From: Cornus controversa
Lineage: Eukaryota; Streptophyta; Magnoliopsida; Cornales; Cornaceae
Assembly: GCA_026545225.1 (NCBI GenBank)
Contig: CM048847.1
Coordinates: 10,348,501-10,412,500, forward strand
DNA: 64,000 nucleotides
Direction of reading: 5' to 3'
The position numbers and the translations under genes were made by a program. Shown one piece after another: positions 20,612-31,705 of the stretch; position 1 is the stretch's first letter, and each line of letters starts with the position of its first letter. Below the pieces are notes generated by a model, which was given only the letters and a program-made list of their open reading frames with translations, was not told where the DNA came from and did not search any database.

Positions 20612-22159
20612 TTATATAAGTTGTAGAAGCATGGCGATCTGCTGTTGCATCGCTTCATGTTTCTCATTGTGTTCATTGTGTTTGTTTTCTATTCTTGCTA
20701 TAGTCTCCTTAACTTCTTTCAATTCTGCACAGAGACCACATGCCACTTCCTCAACTTCTTTGTTTCTCCTCAAAAGTTCCACTTTCGTAGGAGGTGGCCC
20801 CCAAACATCACTTGCTGTAACCCCCAAACCGTACATTCAAACACGTCCCCCTCTCTTTTCTCCCCTCACTTGAGAGTACAAATCACGATGGTGAAGGCTA
20901 CTGCCCGAACTAGATGCATCTTTCATTTGTTTTTTAGATTGGTCTTCTAATTAAGCCTGAAACACAAAATTAATTAAAAAATGAGCATGTGGCATAAAAC
21001 ATAATGATTGAGTTAATTAAGCTCACCATCAATTTGGCAGCGTCATAATCACTGGGGGCTCTATCCTTATGTTTGTGGGTCTCGCAAAATAGTTCAGCAC
21101 GTGAAGGAGCTTTGCCAATTTTTTGCTTCATCTAACATGAAAAGAATATATTGTAATTCATGTATATAAATTGCTAAGATGTATAATCTATTATGAAACT
21201 TTGTACATAAAAGAATAAAAGTCCTAACCAACTCAGCCACTCGTGCGTAGCTCCTTGTTCCCGTGGTATGAGGCATGCTTTGCTTTGAGCAATTTTTTTT
21301 TTGTTTCGTTCACTTCGACTCTACAAAATTAGAGCAATGTTAGATATTTAGTAAACTAGTTGCATAAACAAATAAAAATGCATCTTACCATCCCCTCCTT
21401 TGAGCTAAAGAACTTCACAAGATACTCCCAATCCTCCTTATTGACGCGAGGTGGTGGGTGGGACAATCGTTCCTCATCAGTGTCCCAAATAGAATAGTAA
21501 TCTCTTTTTAGATCACATTTGAAGTCCCTCCATTTTTTTCCAATGGAAGCAATTGTCCACTTTTTTGATGAATATGGAACCTCATATTTGCCCTACAAAA
21601 TTTATGAAAAGATATCACTATTATGTCTTTAATTTTTCTGGAGTAAATTTCAACATGAAAACGAAACTAATTATGAATCTAGCTTCAAAGCAAAAATATT
21701 TTTACTTGGACAAGATTCCACATGTCATCTTTTAGAGTGCAAGGGAAATATCTCCAACTACTGTAAGATAATGGAGCCATATTCCTATTCTTCACCATTG
21801 TGCCCAAGTAATTGGCATACTCTGCAGACTCTACACCATTAGCCTGTCCAAACTCATTAGCACTGCAAAACAATTAGATAATTTCAGCTCATGTGAAAAT
21901 TCATTCATTTAAGGATAATTTTGAAGATAAATGCAAAGTAAAAAAAAAAAATTCTATATGTTTAATAACCTCAAAAGGATCCTGTTGCTCCTTTTGTTGG
22001 GTTTTAATGAACGCGAGAAACCCCTTTTTTTCTATTTTGGGTAGAATGATAAGTACTCTCAGTCTGATCCTCGCCAAGCTCCTCATGTGAACTCTCAGTG
22101 TCATAAGAAGAAGAAGAAGAACGGTCTAAACTGCCTGAAGAATGGTAAGATATATTCAT
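20612..22159 (-). pseudogene. TNPA-like gene of the CACTA element (Plant transposase Ptta/En/Spm family)
   Basis: Six exons on minus. Exon 1 starts at 22159 (MNISYHSSGSLDRSSSSSYD). Exon 2 (about 21867-21713) encodes AEYANYLGTMVKNRNMAPLS. Exon 3 (21592-21389) encodes SKKWTIASIGKKWRDFKCDL and HPPPRVNKEDWEYLVKFF with clean AG and GT borders. Exon 4 (about 21320-21240) carries MPHTTGTRSYARVAEL. Exon 5 (21132-21028) encodes MKQKIGKAPSRAELFCETHK. Exon 6 (about 20955-20612) encodes MYGLGVTASDVWG and a heptad-rich coiled-coil C-terminus. This is the family named Plant transposase (Ptta/En/Spm), the DNA-binding accessory protein. A shift in an A-run of exon 4 and a TGA before MYGLG (Arg expected) suggest decay. 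Confidence 0.85.
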
Positions 22160-23199
22160 TGGAGAGGCTAAGTGCAATGTGATGGTCCTCTAATTAAATC
22201 CTGGCTGAATCACAGGTAGTCCACAATTTACCAGACATCTTGCACATGCCACCAAATGTATATAATTGTAGAATAAATATCAAGATTAAGTTCAAAACAA
22301 AAGCACATTAATCATCTTGCACAGCTAAAGCATGTTCTTGACTAAATAACTAGCAATGCTTCGACTTCAAGTGGATGGAGACATCATCAGAACTAATAGT
22401 ATGACAGGAGACACAAATGCTTAGCATAATCCTATAACTTTCGTAATGTTTGCTAATGTTTCCATTCTGAAGCATAGATGATCAGAAACTCCTATTTCAG
22501 AAAATGAAATAAATTAAAAAAACATAAGCACATCGATAAACACTTCCACTCTAAAAAGTACTGTAAATAAATGAGGGAGTCTCCCAATTTCATTTAAATG
22601 GGTATTGAAGTGCAAAGTTCAAAGTTAACATATCTCGCACTTGTTCTTCTTTCCAGTATCCACTATCCATGATCCATTACCCCAAATAATTCCTTGCATA
22701 TATGATACAAATCCAGTGTTGTGCAAGGAAAGGTATTCAAATCGATCTCAAGTTCTAACTCAAGACTGACCTAGAAATCTGGATGCTTTCAAGTGCTAAC
22801 AGTATTGTTCCTGGTGTAAAAAAAAGTATACTGTTAAAAGACAATGTAGCAATTACGGAGTATATATTAAATCTTACAATATAGCGATCGATGCCTTCTT
22901 AATCAATCACCTAATCCAGAAGTCAAATCGAGCTCCAACCTCAAGTGTTCGAGCTCGGCTCGAAACTCGTATAGAGATATAGATATTGCACACACAAAAC
23001 ACACACATGCACAAATCTATCATACACATATTACACATATGCATATGCAAAATGCACATATCAGTCTAAAACTAAACTTTCATCAAAAGAAATTTCATAC
23101 AAAATTATAAAAAGTAGAAATACCTAGAAAATCACCGATCTCGTCAAAGCTACTGCTCCGATCTCGCCAAAGCCATCGTCACCATCCTCCCATGCCACG

Positions 23200-23236
<37 letters not shown>

Positions 23237-23490
23237 AAACACAAAATACAGATCGTCAGTCGTGAGTAGGGACTTAGGATGCAGAGAGAGGAGTGCGGAC
23301 TGTGTGGCTAGGGTTGAGAGTAATTGAGTGGTTAAAGAATATATATAGATGGGCTTTCAGAACATGGGCTTAGGTTTGAGTTATGTTAATTCTCTTGGAC
23401 TTGGTGCATTTTATTTTAAAAATGATTGGTAATGCATTTTATTGGTTTCATTGGGCTGGGCTAAGATTATAAGTTTGGGCTTGGTATTAT
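22160..23490. other. CACTA 5' flank of the TNPA-like gene; GA microsatellite
   Basis: About 1.3 kb without a recognisable frame, presumably promoter and leader for the minus-strand TNPA-like gene. It contains a GA microsatellite at about 23207-23235 and a CTCGCCAAAGCCATCGTCACC patch at about 23160, possibly another captured scrap too short to identify. Confidence 0.4.
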
Positions 23491-23690
23491 TCATTTTCGG
23501 CGGTTCTTAAAAACCGTCGGTAATAAGCCCATATTTCTGGCGGTTCCTTAAAAAGTGCCGGTATATAACGCTATTTCTGGCGCTTCTAGATAAACCGCCA
23601 TAATTATTGGTCATTACCGACAGTTTTTAAAAACCGCCGGTAATAACTTCAAATTTTTGGCACTTCCGAAACTGCCAGAAAAAAATAAAT
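23491..23690. repeat. CACTA right subterminal repeats
   Basis: Eight or so copies of GGCGGTT...AACCGCCGG-type motifs, often as hairpin pairs (for example CGGCGGTTCTTAAAAACCG). They mirror the array at 16530-16830 and establish that the two ends belong to one element. Confidence 0.85.
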
Positions 23691-23701
23691 ATGTTGTAGT
23701 G

Positions 23702-24390
23702 TCATAAGTAATGGTCTGACAATCAATTGAAGACGTTTATAAAAGACTCTACTAGACCATTTTGAGTATTAGTGTGTGCAACAAGGTGTTCAACAACAGT
23801 GCCAATAGACATGCAATAGTCATTGAATGTTTTAGATGTAAATTCTTCGGCATTATTAAGACGAATTGCCTTGATTGGATAATCCAGAAATTGTGCTCGT
23901 AAATGAATTATTTGGGCCAAAAGTCTAGCAAATGCTACATTTTGAGTAAAAAGTAAATAGATATGGGACCATCGAGTTGAGGCATCAATTAAAACCATAA
24001 AATAACGTAATGGTCCACATGATGGGTGAATAGGCTCATATATATCTCCGTGGATCCTTTGTAAGAAATCAGGGGATTCAACAACAACTTTTGAAAGAGA
24101 TGGCCTCACAATTAACTTTCCTTGTGAGCATGCAGTGCACGTATAATCACTTGTTAAAAGAATTTTCTGATTCTTTAATGGATGCCCATTTGAATTTTCA
24201 ATAATTCGGCGCATCATTGTTGACCTAGGATGACCAAGGCGATTATACCATAATATAAAATTCTTTGGGTCAGAGCACTTCTGGAGCATCACTCCATGTG
24301 ATTCAATTGCTTTTATCTTCATAAAATATAACCCAGAAGAGAAAGCAGGGAGTTTTTCTAAATATGCTTCTAGCATGAAGTAGTTGATGT
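23702..24390 (-). pseudogene. Copia-1 GAG-pre-integrase and integrase core
   Basis: Minus-strand reading NRLGHPRSTMMRRII and CTACSQGKL form the HHCC zinc-binding segment. It is followed by IHGDIYEPIHPSCGPLRYFM (first catalytic Asp), IKAIRLNNAEEFTS and HTNTQNGLVESFIN (Glu). In the second catalytic position copia integrases have IRLDN; here it is IRLNN, an Asp-to-Asn change that should abolish activity. A frame change follows ESFIN, then the reading continues to the CACTA border at 23701 and resumes at 16504. Confidence 0.9.
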
Positions 24391-24756
24391 AATGCATAGA
24401 TATTTCGTACTCCCTTGATTTATTGTTTCAATATGATATCCATTATGACATACATTTTTAAAACTCAACAGATTTCTCTTGGATCTGGTTGAGTAGAGAG
24501 TATCATCAATATGCAATTGTGTTCCACATAGTAGCACAACATTAGCTCTTTCAGAACCATCACTCAGGTCTATGGAACTTGATATGGTATTAACATTAGC
24601 TTCAACAAATGTTATGGTATTAACATTAGCTTCAACAAATGTTATATGGAAAAAATATTTTCTATCTCTCAAGATAGTATGTGTCGTGGCACTGTCTACC
24701 AAACATATATCTTCATCATTTATCTTGGATGTGGGTAATGCATTGATCAAATCCAT
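24391..24756 (-). pseudogene. Copia-1 protease
   Basis: ICLVDSATTHTILRDRKYFF contains the copia protease active site (commonly DSGTTHTIL; here DSATTHTIL, with Gly replaced by Ala). Downstream are GTQLHIDDTLYSTRSKRNLL and HNGYHIETI. A 31-bp tandem duplication at about 24583-24645 repeats the peptide ITFVEANVNT twice, inserting ten residues near the active site. Confidence 0.85.
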
Positions 24757-24908
24757 TTTCTAAAAAGAAACAAATTTCATTACATTAATAAAAGTGTAAT
24801 TACAAACAAAACTGGAAATAACACACTAATAAAAATTTAAAGAAACGATATCTAATTGATGTGGACATTTCCATCATCAGTCTACTGATTATTTATTTCA
24901 AGGAGGTC

Positions 24909-25911
24909 TTAATAGAAATCTGAAATATCAAGATGATTGATGGCTACCGGTTCATAATTTTCAATAGCATTTGTTTCAATCTCTTTTTTCTTCCTTTTTT
25001 CTTTGATTGAAGCTTGATATAGCTCAACAAAGTGTTTGGGTGCTAGGCAAGTCTGTGACCAATGCCCTTTCATTCCACAGCGAAAACAAGCATTTTCATA
25101 TTGTTTGGAGGGTGCATTCGACACCTTTCAGTTTTTCTTGCTTAGCCCCACTTGCATTTCCTTCATGATAATATGGTGTGTAGTTTCTACTAGGAAACTG
25201 AAATGAAGGATAACCACCATAATTATTATTTCTGCCGCGGCCACAACCACGACCACGACCACGTCATCGACCACTTCTGCGTCCACGACCACGACCATTA
25301 AAGGATGCTGAATGTGCTTCAGTTAATGAAGCTGATCCGATTGGACGGGATATGTGGTTTTCTAATAAGAGCTCATTATTTTATTCAGCTACTAATAAGC
25401 AAGATATCAACTCAAAATATCTTGTAAAATGTCTCTCTCGATACTGCTGCTGGAGGAGCAAGGGCGAGGGATGAAATGTGATAAATATTTTTTCTAATAT
25501 ATCCACATCATTTTTAGGCTATCCACATAAGTTCATTTGGGAGCTAATTCGGAATAGAGCTGAATTATATTCTATTACTAATTTATAATCAGACAACTTC
25601 AATTTTGACTAGTTGTCTCGAGCTCTTGGAAGGATTATAGTTCTTTGATGTTCAAACCTATCCTTCAAATTTTTCCATAGTACGGACGGGTTTTTGATTG
25701 TAAGATACTCGAATTTTAAATCCTCATGTATGTGGTGGCGAATGAAAATCATTGCTATTGCCCATTCTTGCATTGATGCTTTATTTCCTTCTTTGATCGT
25801 CTCTCTCAAATTTTTAGCATCTAAATAGATCTCAGTATCGAGGATCCATGATAGATAATTTCTGCCCAAAATATCGAGGACAATAAAGTCGATCTTTGCA
25901 AGATTTGACAT
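24909..25911 (-). pseudogene. Copia-1 Gag
   Basis: It starts MSNLAKIDFIVLDILGRNYL at 25911 and continues TIKEGNKASMQEWAIAMIFI and PSVLWKNLKDRFEHQRTIIL, the UBN2/copia Gag core. A frame break follows ARDNW. A basic, Arg/Gly-rich stretch (about 25220-25300) precedes the zinc knuckle CFRCGMKGHWSQTC (about 25050-25100), a CX2CX4HX4C motif. Gag would form the virus-like particle and bind RNA. The open frame is interrupted, so it is a pseudogene. Confidence 0.85.
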
Positions 25912-26266
25912 TATCAGTATACTATATATTAGAAGAGTAATATTGTTAGAATTTTATATGTATAGTATATTGACAGAATAAAGTAATATAAATATGAACA
26001 TGTCACTTCGCAATCGGGATGGACTTTATATATAAGTATATTGAAATGACACAAGCAGGTCGATAAATAACATAAACATGTCACTTCGCAATCGGGAAGG
26101 ACTTTATATATAAGTATTTATAGATGTATTATATATTTATAATTTATCTATATATATATATATATAGATATATGTATAGATGTGTTTATCTATTGAAATG
26201 ACATAAATATAATTTTCGTATCTTTTACTTGTCTTCTCAGATGGTCAAAACCTCGTGCTAGAAACG
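25912..26266 (-). other. Copia-1 leader with a 78-bp tandem duplication
   Basis: Untranslated leader between 5' LTR and gag. The block beginning CATGTCACTTCGCAATCGGG occurs at 25999 and again at 26077 and includes GGACTTTATATATAAGTAT. Next to the LTR I do not see the initiator-Met primer site; the adjoining minus-strand sequence is CGTTTCTAGCACGAGG, so another tRNA or a tRNA fragment may be used. Confidence 0.6.
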
Positions 26267-26542
26267 TGTTGTAATAGTAGTATAGAAAAACTATTAAACA
26301 ATTATATTGTAATAGAGAGAGAATAGATGGTGATATATATATATATAACAGTAACACAATCTATTGGTGAGATATAGACATTGAGAGAGAGTATGCTGTT
26401 GCTCTTTTTCTTTCTCCAAAACAATCAAGACTTTAAACTATTACATACTGATGCCTTATATAGGCAAATGGTGGGTAGATATTTCTTTACAAAGATATGT
26501 ATGTCATAAATATGGTCACGTGGGATGAACCCACTTGCAACA
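26267..26542 (-). repeat. Copia-1 LTR (5' LTR in element orientation)
   Basis: TGTTG...CAACA termini, 276 bp, matching 13023-13315 with few differences apart from a shorter TA run. It drives transcription toward lower coordinates. Confidence 0.95.
26455..26462 (-). promoter_or_regulatory. Probable TATA box of the copia-1 5' LTR
   Basis: On the minus strand the context is GCCTATATAAGGCATC. The same sequence is conserved in the other LTR (13228-13235). It is the only good TATA motif in the LTR apart from the microsatellite. Confidence 0.5.
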
Positions 26543-26547
26543 TAGAA

Positions 26548-29500
26548 TAAATATTTTCATAAATATTTACAAAGATATTGTATGTCATAAATATTTTCTT
26601 GTAAGATTTTTTTTTCCTTAGTTGATAGGGTACACACCCACTCTCAAAAAGTTATTTACACTTTAAATAATTTAAACTTTAGACTTAATACTTATTTAGG
26701 CACAAGAACCAAGTTTTTTTTTCACTTGAGCTAACTTTTTGAATTTATTTATATTTATATTTATTTATTTTTTCAAATTTTCGAAACAAGTTTATTTCCA
26801 AGCATAGTCGTATGTATCTTGAGCTCAACGAGCTGTTACAATGGTTTTTGTTTTAGTCCAAGGGCATGGAATACTCATAGCTAACTTTTTGTTTCCTATT
26901 CACAAGCCCATCCACAATTAAATGTCCCACTGCCACAACCCGAAACCTATTCTTCCCCAAGGTTTCATTTGGTTAGAAGCAATAACCAAAAAAAAAAAAA
27001 ATACATAGTGTCAGCCCGGGTTTGACCTTTTCGCAGTCAGAATTGGCTGGTGCCTTTGGCAACGTAGGCGGTTGTCTAAGATCTCAGCAAATAGAAAGCC
27101 CACAAATTTTTTTTTGTCTTAATAAGACTTGCTAAAACTTTTATTTTCTAAAATTATTAGACTTTCTAAAAGTTTTGTTTCCTTATATTTTTAGGATCCA
27201 ACCAATAATATAAATTTAATAGTGAGCTAAAATGGTTTTATTCTAATATCATTAGACTTCCTAAAATTTTTATTTTAGGCACCCAATCTTTAACTGTAGA
27301 CTCAAATAATTTAATACATTTTAAAACTCCTAATTTCTATTCTTATACCATCACTCTCTTTTTTTTCTCTATCTCTCCCATGTTTTTTATGAATGGTTGA
27401 ATGTATCTAACCAATAATTGTGAAAAATTGGGATTATAAAATTTTCTATCTTCTACTATTAATTTTTATGTTTTTCCCTATTACTCACATTTTTTTATAA
27501 CTTTTTTTTTGTTATAATTAATAGTCAAACAACAAAATATTTAGGGGAAAATTCAACAAATGAACAAACAAGTCATTTGAAAAAATTAGAAGATTATACA
27601 ATAATAAAAAAAAAATTTATTAGTGATTTAGATTCATAATGATAATAAAATGTGTGATAAGAAAATTCTTTACGAAGAAGATACAAAAATTTGAAAGAAA
27701 ATGAACCAAGTAAAAAAAATGAATGATTTTAATCAAAAATTATATTTTATCTCCACAAATATCTATGCACGCGGAGAAGTAAAAAAATATTGATAAAAAT
27801 TAAGAGATATACTAATAAAAAATAGTCCAATTGGATATAATGATTTAAATAAAAATGATTTTAAATAAATATTATTAACTAGAATTTAATATTAGTATAT
27901 TACGTGTTAATTTTAGCATTACTTTTAATTTTGTTAAAGCTTCAAATTATATTGAGCGGTGGTTACCGGCAGCTTAAACGATATCAAACTCATCAATTTC
28001 TTCATCAACCACCCCCATCACTTTCACTCACCAAATCCATAAACATCGTCTGGAAAATTTAATATACCAAATACTACTATTACATGTAATCTAATCGCGT
28101 AGACGATGACCCATCAATGGATTAACCGGTTCATTGTCACATACGCGCCCATCAAACTGTCCGCGAAAAATAATACTTTAAGAAGAAACATATATTCGAA
28201 GGTGCAAAGTGATGAGTCATACCCATATAAGACATCAAACGTTTGTCTGTTTGCAGGAAAAAAATGAATATCCATTTATTCTCAAAACGTTTGGCTGTTT
28301 GCGGAAAAAAAGGATTATCCATTTATTCTCGTCACACACACCAACTTGGAGAAAGGAAGAAGATTCAAGAGCCGACAACTGCCTACTGAATCACTAACTA
28401 ACTTAACTACCAGTCATTTAATAATTAGTTAAACTTTGAAGCTCTTTTCTTTAACTTTAATTGACTTCAATATCTCAAGTTTGAAACGATATTGTGAACG
28501 GTGGGGGTGCAGTTTATGTTCATTATTAGCATCTCCAGTTTCTATGGTTAAAAACTTAAAAGCATGTACTTGCTTCATATATCATACAAGTATGTTGTCG
28601 AAGCGGAAGATATGAGGGTTCCCGAAGGAACATTCATTACAAGAGAGACACCTTTTACGAGAGGTGAAAAATCTCTTAAAAAGTTATCCACGACACACAG
28701 CTAGCTCTCGTCTTTTAAGGTCCCATGATTAATCATGATTTTCTACGGAGCGCAACGAAACCCGTAAATAATTAAGAAATATATCGTTAAAACTCATCTC
28801 GATTCGCATAAAAAATATTTACAATAAGCCACAAACGCTGTAGATAATTATTTTATGAGGTGAAGAGAACCCCATGAATAATATCTTTATCTACGAGGCA
28901 AATTGGAACCCCGTTAATTACATGCTTTTTAAAAAAAAAATTAATAATATTCAATTTTTTCTCTTTCTCACCACTATTTCAACCAATAAATAAAATGCGA
29001 TTCATTATAACTATTCAACTCAACATTCCTTATTCCTACTTAACAATCGTTGTCCCCACTCAAAATGACATCTACCTCACCCAATCATAACAAAATTAAA
29101 AAAATATCTCAGCAAAGTTGGCCACATTCAAGCACCAATAACAAACTTAATGAAAAAAAAGACAAACTGTTAAACAAACATCAAAAAGTAAAAAACTCAT
29201 TTGCACCATTCAATATATTAAAAGAACATTTTCAAGTACACCAATGTTCATTTAGTTAATGCTAATCATAGACACCAATGTTCAAAATCAACATCTATGG
29301 ACCACCAAAACTTAGTTAAAGCACCTCCATATGTGAAATCAACCCGACACTTGTAAAATTCACAAAAAATAATTTGTCAAAATGAATTAATATAAACACT
29401 AGTAAAGAAAAATGTTGTCAACAAAATGTTATTTTTTAAATGTTATCATCTAAAATTGTGCATCATTTTTGTCGTTTTTTCCATTTTGTTTTAAATCAAA

Positions 29501-31079
29501 ATGATCATTATTTATTTCTAATTTAATGATAAAGCAGTCTTCTTTCAAAGGATATTTATGAACAGGAATGACATGTTCCTATTCAAAATGTCAATAAAGT
29601 TTAATAGATCCTATTTATGAACGTTGAGCTCAAAGTTTGACCTTAGAAAATATTTACGAGTTTATCTGGCATTATCACTCTATTTTCCATCACTTCATGT
29701 TATAAATGGCAAAAAGTATTATGATGTATAGATTAAACACACTTTTTTTTTGCTAAAGAAAGTACTATAAATTGGAATTTGGTACTTAATGTTCAACTAA
29801 TGTTCAAATCTGTCAAGAAATTATACCTTAATCAGACTAGTACTCTTCTTGTCAAGTTCAGATCTGAATCTACTTCCTTTTGTTATTTCAATAACCTGCA
29901 CCAAGAGAGTACAAATATAATAAAGTAACAAACCAAATGGGCTCAGGTTAATTGATGGTAATATGAATTTTCCATATATGTTCATATATTATATATGGAC
30001 CTCAAGCATTATAAGTGAAGATTCAACAACATTCCCACAATTAGATAATTAAATCATAACTATAGAATGGGACTTCAAATCTTGCACGGTAAAGCCTTGG
30101 ACAGGTTCAAGAATGGGTTGGACTGGTTCATGCTCTCTAATGGCATTTTTTGGTTCAGCAGTTTCTTGTTTTGACAGGGTTTTGATCTTAAATTTCCTTA
30201 AACGTTGGGACTTGTTTCCAATTGATTTTTGAGTTGTTTTTCAAGAAAAATTAGGGTTTTTAACATCTATAAAAACATCATATATTTTCACTCTAATTAA
30301 TGCTTTCAAGAATTTTTCAATACACATAGGAATTATTATTTGTAGAGAAAAAGCATTAAGATATTTTCAATCAAAGAACTTTTTTTTTTCTGTTTATATT
30401 TTTGAGAGATCACACACATATATACACTATGAATGATTTAAAATGTCTCTCTCCCTTTGCTTGATTAATCATTCCAAGACTGGTTTAGAGATTTCTTATT
30501 AACCAAGTCACTAGATCGTTTGGTTTCTTCAACAACTATTTGTTGGTGAGGATGGAGTAGAAGACCGCACTACGAAGGGGACATAATACTTGTTGAATGT
30601 TTGTGTTCTTGCAGTTATCCTTTTGAAAGAATTGTAACATTAGCCGGGAGTCTACTGTTGAGATTGATGCCCTTTATAACACCAATTGGGATGTAATGAC
30701 TTTGGCTTATCATTAAGAATCTATTTCTTATCAAAAATACTATTTATATATTATGAATGTTATATATTGATTCGATTCAGGACCCGAATCGTAGTGTCCA
30801 TTGACTATACAATGACTTGGTGCCTGCATAGTTTGGTTACCAAAGTTGGGAGCACATGTCATATTGCGTTATCGTAAAGTGTTTTGTTTATTAAGTATAT
30901 AATAAGATCGCCAACAAATCATTGTCAAAGTAATTGTGAGGTCATCATTGTAATTACTACTTATCAGTGTTATTGCGAATGTTTTTCTCAAGTATAACGG
31001 AGGGATGAACCCTAGACATGGCTGGTCAGCACTTTGATATATGCGGTGGGCCCCAGGGTCTAAAATTCAAATATATTAG
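26548..31079. other. AT-rich intergenic stretch, no gene recognised
   Basis: About 4.5 kb of AT-rich sequence. I see a 48-bp tandem duplication at 28237-28332 (AAACGTTTG.CTGTTTGC...CCATTTATTCTC twice, about 90% alike). Open frames of 60-70 codons at 28209, 29050 and 30686 lack recognisable motifs and look random. The segment at about 30600-31020 resembles LTR or leader DNA of a copia element but has no boundary I can fix. Confidence 0.5.
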
Positions 31080-31705
31080 GTGTTGGTTGATTATATGCTT
31101 CAGAATATGCTCCCAAAATTTACATCTATGCTAAATAATTTATTATGGATTGATTAGTTTATTCAATGGTAAATCCAAGTGCTTGGTTTGACTTTAATAA
31201 AATAGCTATACACCTTGGCAAAGTGCATAAGTTGTATTAAAGGTTTTTAATTAAACGAAAAAAAAATGGCTTAATAAATATATAATTATTGATTTGAAAT
31301 GATTGACACTTACCCATATCCAATTGTGCACAGAGGGATAATTTCATATAATTAATATGAGTGTTGTGTGTTAATACAACACAAGATTTAAATACAACAC
31401 ATGGTTCAACTATTCTCTAGTTGGAATGCAACCACACTTATATAATGGAATTAAGTTGTGATTAATAGATTATTGAAATTTAGGGTTATGGGATGACCGA
31501 GTTAATTTATAATCCATTCCAGCCAATAAGAGTTTGGTCCCTAAAATAAGATCCTCACTTCTAGCTGACTGGGTAGATTTAAAACCAACTGGGTTGTTAA
31601 ATGTGAATTGATTTGATGTGCTAGGGGCATTTGTAATTTAATTACATGCTAAGGGCATAAGTGGAATTATATATAAATAGATATTGAATATTTTAATATC
31701 CTAGA
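31080..31705 (+). repeat. Copia-type LTR fragment, plus arm of an inverted LTR pair
   Basis: From TTTACATCTATGCTA at 31118 this is an imperfect reverse complement of 32250-32858. Shared landmarks include TAATTTCATATAATTAA, GGATGACC and AAGATCCTCACTTCTA. TGTTGGTTGATTATATGC at 31080 could be the LTR start. Similarity to the other arm ends at about 31705. Confidence 0.7.

Larger units (their letters stand above)
16505..23701 (-). mobile_element. CACTA transposon with captured host-gene fragments (Pack-CACTA)
   Basis: The element starts CACTACAAGG at 16505 and ends, read inward from 23701, CACTACAACA; the shared terminal inverted repeat is CACTACAA. TCA flanks both ends (16502-16504, 23702-23704), the 3-bp duplication of CACTA elements. 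Both ends carry dense subterminal ACCGCCGG/CCGGCGGT motifs. Inside are a minus-strand TNPA-like gene and pieces of at least four host genes. I see no TNPD-type (DDE) transposase, so this 7197-bp copy was probably moved in trans. It sits within copia-1 integrase. Confidence 0.95.
13018..26547 (-). mobile_element. Copia-1: complete but decayed Ty1/copia element with a nested CACTA
   Basis: Two closely similar LTRs (13023-13315 and 26267-26542) enclose, on the minus strand, the order Gag, protease, integrase, RT, RNase H, which defines Ty1/copia. TAGAA occurs directly outside both LTRs (13018-13022 and 26543-26547) as a 5-bp target-site duplication. By eye the LTRs differ at about six positions besides the length of a TA run, so the insertion is fairly recent. 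Without the CACTA element it would be about 6.3 kb. Stops and frameshifts in gag, RT and RNase H make it non-autonomous now. Confidence 0.95.

Noticed and set aside
20478-20950. Plus-strand frames of 131 and 101 codons
   Set aside because: Antisense shadows of exon 6 of the TNPA-like gene on the minus strand.
29050-29259. 69-codon Lys/Asn-rich frame
   Set aside because: Composition expected of AT-rich non-coding DNA; no motif.
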